From: Actibacterium sp. MT2.3-13A
GTDB taxonomy: Bacteria > Pseudomonadota > Alphaproteobacteria > Rhodobacterales > Rhodobacteraceae
Assembly (NCBI RefSeq): GCF_018139985.1
Contig: NZ_JAGSOU010000010.1
Coordinates: 1-64,000 of the forward strand
Direction of reading: 5' to 3'
DNA: 64,000 nt
The notes beneath the pieces are model-generated. The model saw only the letters and a list, made by a program, of their open reading frames with translations, was not told the DNA's origin and made no database searches. The stretch's first letter is position 1. Each line of letters opens with the position of its first letter. Shown one piece after another: positions 62,026-64,000 of the stretch. Made by a program: the position numbers and the translations under genes.

Positions 62026-62238
62026 ACAAGCCCCACTCCGAAGCCGCCGACGGGCCGGTCGAGCCGGGCTGCACGCCGGATTTCGACGGGTCTCTCCGCG
62101 GGGACGTGCCGCGGGTGGTGCCGTTCCGCAACGGCGCGCGGCGCGGCCATCCGCCCTCAGCCACCGGCCGGATGATCGAGACGGGCTTTCCGGCCGATTG
62201 CCTCTTTTGCCGCCGCCGCGGCAGGCAGGCGTGGCGCC

Positions 62239-63069
62239 CTAGCGGCGGAAGCGTTCCGCGATGCCGCAGTCGTAGGGCCGGCCCGAGGGCAGGTGGCAGA
62301 GCTGCGCGAAAAAGCCCTGGGGCAGTGTCTCATAGCCCGGCAGGCGCTTCTCCGCCTCCAGCCGGTCGAGGTGATCGGAGCAGCTGGAGATGTAATAGGC
62401 CTCGACGCGCCAGTCGTTCTGATACCATTGGTCGAAGGCCAGCGCCGTGGCGATGCCGATGTCGCCCTGCTCGGCCATGGCGTCGGCGAAGCGCCCGGTG
62501 ATGTCCTCGTAATGCTCGATCCGGGTCAGCGCGTCCCAGGCCGAAGGGTCGCCCCGCTCGCGCAGCTGCCAGGCATAGAGCGTGGCAATCGCCTGGGCGT
62601 CGGCCTCCATGCCGAAGACCAGTCGCGCGGCCTCCTGCATGTCGAGGGCGGGCGTGGGGCAGAACCCGCGCGAGAGCTGTTCTACATGGCGCAGCTCGTG
62701 GATGAGGATGGCGAAGCGCGCGCCCTCGGGCAGATCCCGGCGCAGGACGATCCGGTTGCTCAGCGGCTCGAAGTAGCCGCGCGCCTCCATCGGCTCGTCG
62801 GACAGGCACAGCGCGGCGCCCGAGCCATGCCAGGCGGCGATCAGCAGGTCGGGCTGCGGCGCCAGATCCTCGATCCGGCCGAGCAGGGCCGCGAGGGCGG
62901 CGGCGTCGGGACTGGTGGCCGGCGCGCCGGGGCGCAGGCAGGAGGCGTCGGCGGGCGCCTCGTGCACGGTCGCGGCGTTCGGGGACAGCGTGGCGTGAAA
63001 GGGCGACGAGGCCCGGGCGAGGGGGGCCGGCAGGCACAGCAGCAGAAGGGCAACGGCGCGCGCGATCAT
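62239..63069 (-). CDS. Secreted putative metallopeptidase (DUF6782-like)
   Basis: 276 residues with a signal peptide ending ARA (residue 20). The region AILIHELRHVEQLSRGFCPTP includes HELRH, an HExxH zinc-binding motif, followed by FGMEADAQAIATLYAW with a Glu that may be the third ligand. The C-terminal part has four cysteines (SSCSDHLD, LCHLPSG, YDCG). The conserved HExxH context matches a family of uncharacterised putative metallopeptidases (DUF6782). Periplasmic or secreted. Monocistronic; its substrate is unknown. Confidence 0.8.
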   Translation of the reverse strand: MIARAVALLLLCLPAPLARASSPFHATLSPNAATVHEAPADASCLRPGAPATSPDAAALAALLGRIEDLAPQPDLLIAAWHGSGAALCLSDEPMEARGYFEPLSNRIVLRRDLPEGARFAILIHELRHVEQLSRGFCPTPALDMQEAARLVFGMEADAQAIATLYAWQLRERGDPSAWDALTRIEHYEDITGRFADAMAEQGDIGIATALAFDQWYQNDWRVEAYYISSCSDHLDRLEAEKRLPGYETLPQGFFAQLCHLPSGRPYDCGIAERFRR

Positions 63070-63127
63070 GGCGCCAGCCTAGCCGAGGCGCCGCGCGCCG
63101 CCTAGGAAAAAAGCCCTGCCGCCGCGC

Positions 63128-63889
63128 TCAGAAACTGCGCCAGAGGCCGAGTTTCAGGCCCAGCGTCTCCTCCCCGGCCAGCCCGGCCTTCAGCCCGATT
63201 TCCAGGAACGGCCCGTCCCGTCCGAGGCGGCGCACATAGGCGGGCGAGAGGCGCAGATAGGGCGCCGCGCCGGGATAGTGGCCGGACTGGAGCTGCAGGA
63301 TGAACAGGCGGTCCGCGCCGGGTTTCAGCCCCAGCGTCAGATCGGCCTTGAGCGCGGCCTCTCCCGCGCCCGGCACCCATACGATGAAACCGTCCAGATT
63401 GGCCCAGCCGGGCCCCCAGACGGTCTCCAGACCGCGGCCCCAGCTCAGGCCGGGGCGCAGCAGCGGCTGCGGCTCCTTGCCGGCGCCGCCCATGCCGCCG
63501 AGGCCCAGTTCGGCGGCGAAGCGGTGCCGGCCATGGCCGGCGTCCAGCGCGCGGCGCAGGAACAGCACCGCGGTCCAGTCGCCGCGGCCGTCGCCCCGCC
63601 CGGCATCGAGCCCCAGCGTCAACCCCGCGCCCAGCCCGTATTCTGCATAGAGCGTGCTGTAGCCCGAGACCGGGCGGCCGGGCTGGCCGCGATCCTCGGT
63701 CAGGCTGTGCGAAAGCGACAGGAATTCCGTGCCCGCCTCGCGCGGCCAGGGACCGGGCTGGGCGGGTCCCGCAGCCAGCGCCAGCGCGAGGCTCAGGGCC
63801 AGCGCCAGGCTCAGGGCCAGCGCCAGGCTCAGGGCCAGCGCCAGGCTCAGGGCCAGCGCCAGGCTCAGGGCAGGGGAGTGGTTTCGCAT
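63128..63889 (-). CDS. Outer-membrane beta-barrel-like protein with repeat-built signal peptide
   Basis: 253 residues from ATG 63889, which has AAGGAGGG six bases before. The signal peptide is an LSLALA repeat made five times in a row, giving a hydrophobic core of about 35 residues, cleaved near LAAGPAQ. The mature part alternates polar and hydrophobic residues with many Gly and aromatic ends (YAEYGLGAGLTLGLDAGRG, KADLTLGLKPG, LGLKLGLWRSF); the final Phe is typical of outer-membrane barrels. Family unknown; it resembles small phenol-degradation/MetA-type porins in style. Confidence 0.75.
   Translation of the reverse strand: MRNHSPALSLALALSLALALSLALALSLALALSLALALAAGPAQPGPWPREAGTEFLSLSHSLTEDRGQPGRPVSGYSTLYAEYGLGAGLTLGLDAGRGDGRGDWTAVLFLRRALDAGHGRHRFAAELGLGGMGGAGKEPQPLLRPGLSWGRGLETVWGPGWANLDGFIVWVPGAGEAALKADLTLGLKPGADRLFILQLQSGHYPGAAPYLRLSPAYVRRLGRDGPFLEIGLKAGLAGEETLGLKLGLWRSF
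63781..63870 (-). repeat. 18-bp tandem repeat inside a signal-peptide coding region
   Basis: Five tandem units of 18 bp: 63781-63798 (one base different) and four perfect copies 63799-63816, 63817-63834, 63835-63852 and 63853-63870. Each encodes LSLALA on the minus strand. Because 18 is a multiple of three, gain or loss of units changes signal length without a frameshift. Confidence 0.95.
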
Positions 63890-64000
63890 CCGGTCCCTCC
63901 TTTGCGCCCAGTTTTTCGGCAACAGGCTTAACAGGATGTTAACGCTGGCCGCGGGACGGATATCCGGCTGCATCGCCGGCGAATTTCGGCTATGCTGCAT

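Noticed and set aside
63781-63870. CRISPR array or minisatellite of non-coding origin
   Set aside because: Units are only 18 bp, contiguous without spacers, and in frame within a signal peptide.

Overview
This 64 kb, very GC-rich window fits an alphaproteobacterium of the Rhodobacteraceae/Roseobacter type. Evidence for that: a class I lysyl-tRNA synthetase, TAXI-type TRAP transport, FnrL-like TTGAT-N4-ATCAA boxes, an ATTC-N8-GAAT (SqrR/BigR-like) operator, frequent GTG/TTG starts and tightly overlapping operons. It looks chromosomal. I see no prophage, insertion sequence, integrase, CRISPR array or rRNA. One tRNA gene (Gly, TCC) is present. Assignments rest on reading motifs and gene order, without database searches.

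Layout. 1-1275: end of a glutaryl-CoA dehydrogenase and its CoA-transferase. 1541-5025: nadA-nadB-nadC, de novo NAD synthesis (nadD lies far away at 54089). 5205-9859: an SDR, acyl-CoA dehydrogenase, acyl-CoA ligase and APH-type kinase, a set that matches the levulinate/4-hydroxyacid (Lva; ACAD10/11-like) route. 9952-13184: a His-rich secreted protein, two c-type cytochromes and a Tat-exported multicopper oxidase, probably copper handling. 13234-15515 (minus): queC-queD-queE-queF for queuosine precursors, preceded by a preQ1-I riboswitch. 15608-17062: an orphan ATP-grasp protein. 17248-22319: a plus-strand block of class II amidotransferase, Mut7-C nuclease, a PolX-N-terminus-only HHH protein, and DNA topoisomerase VI subunits B and A. 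This is the most unusual part of the window.

22316-26931: RNase Z-like hydrolase and two phosphate transporters of different families. 27538-32275 (minus): uxs-galE-GT2 synthase-GH26-like hydrolase, an exopolysaccharide operon. 32575-40407: CbiX-like protein, a nucleotide-sugar epimerase with two secreted proteins (one formylglycine-generating-enzyme-like), an unknown secreted protein, a HAD-UbiA fusion and a GtrA protein, suggesting polyprenyl-linked sugar assembly. 40420-47644: BKACE enzyme, class III aminotransferase, RpiR regulator, TAXI-TRAP transporter and UspA, probably uptake and breakdown of an amino compound.

47721-64000: tRNA-Gly, ABC exporter, acyl-CoA synthetase, DUF2892 protein, ettA, nadD, a PBP4-type carboxypeptidase, a TerB-like protein, class I lysK, a 763-residue beta-helix protein, a PPOX-fold protein, an HExxH putative metallopeptidase, and a beta-barrel-like protein whose signal peptide is built from an 18-bp tandem repeat.

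The main candidate for an undescribed system is the bacterial topoisomerase VI operon with its HHH partner and an upstream FNR-like box. Second-tier candidates are the Lva-like cluster without an lvaB gene, the BKACE/TRAP locus with paired operator repeats, and the HAD-UbiA/GtrA pair.
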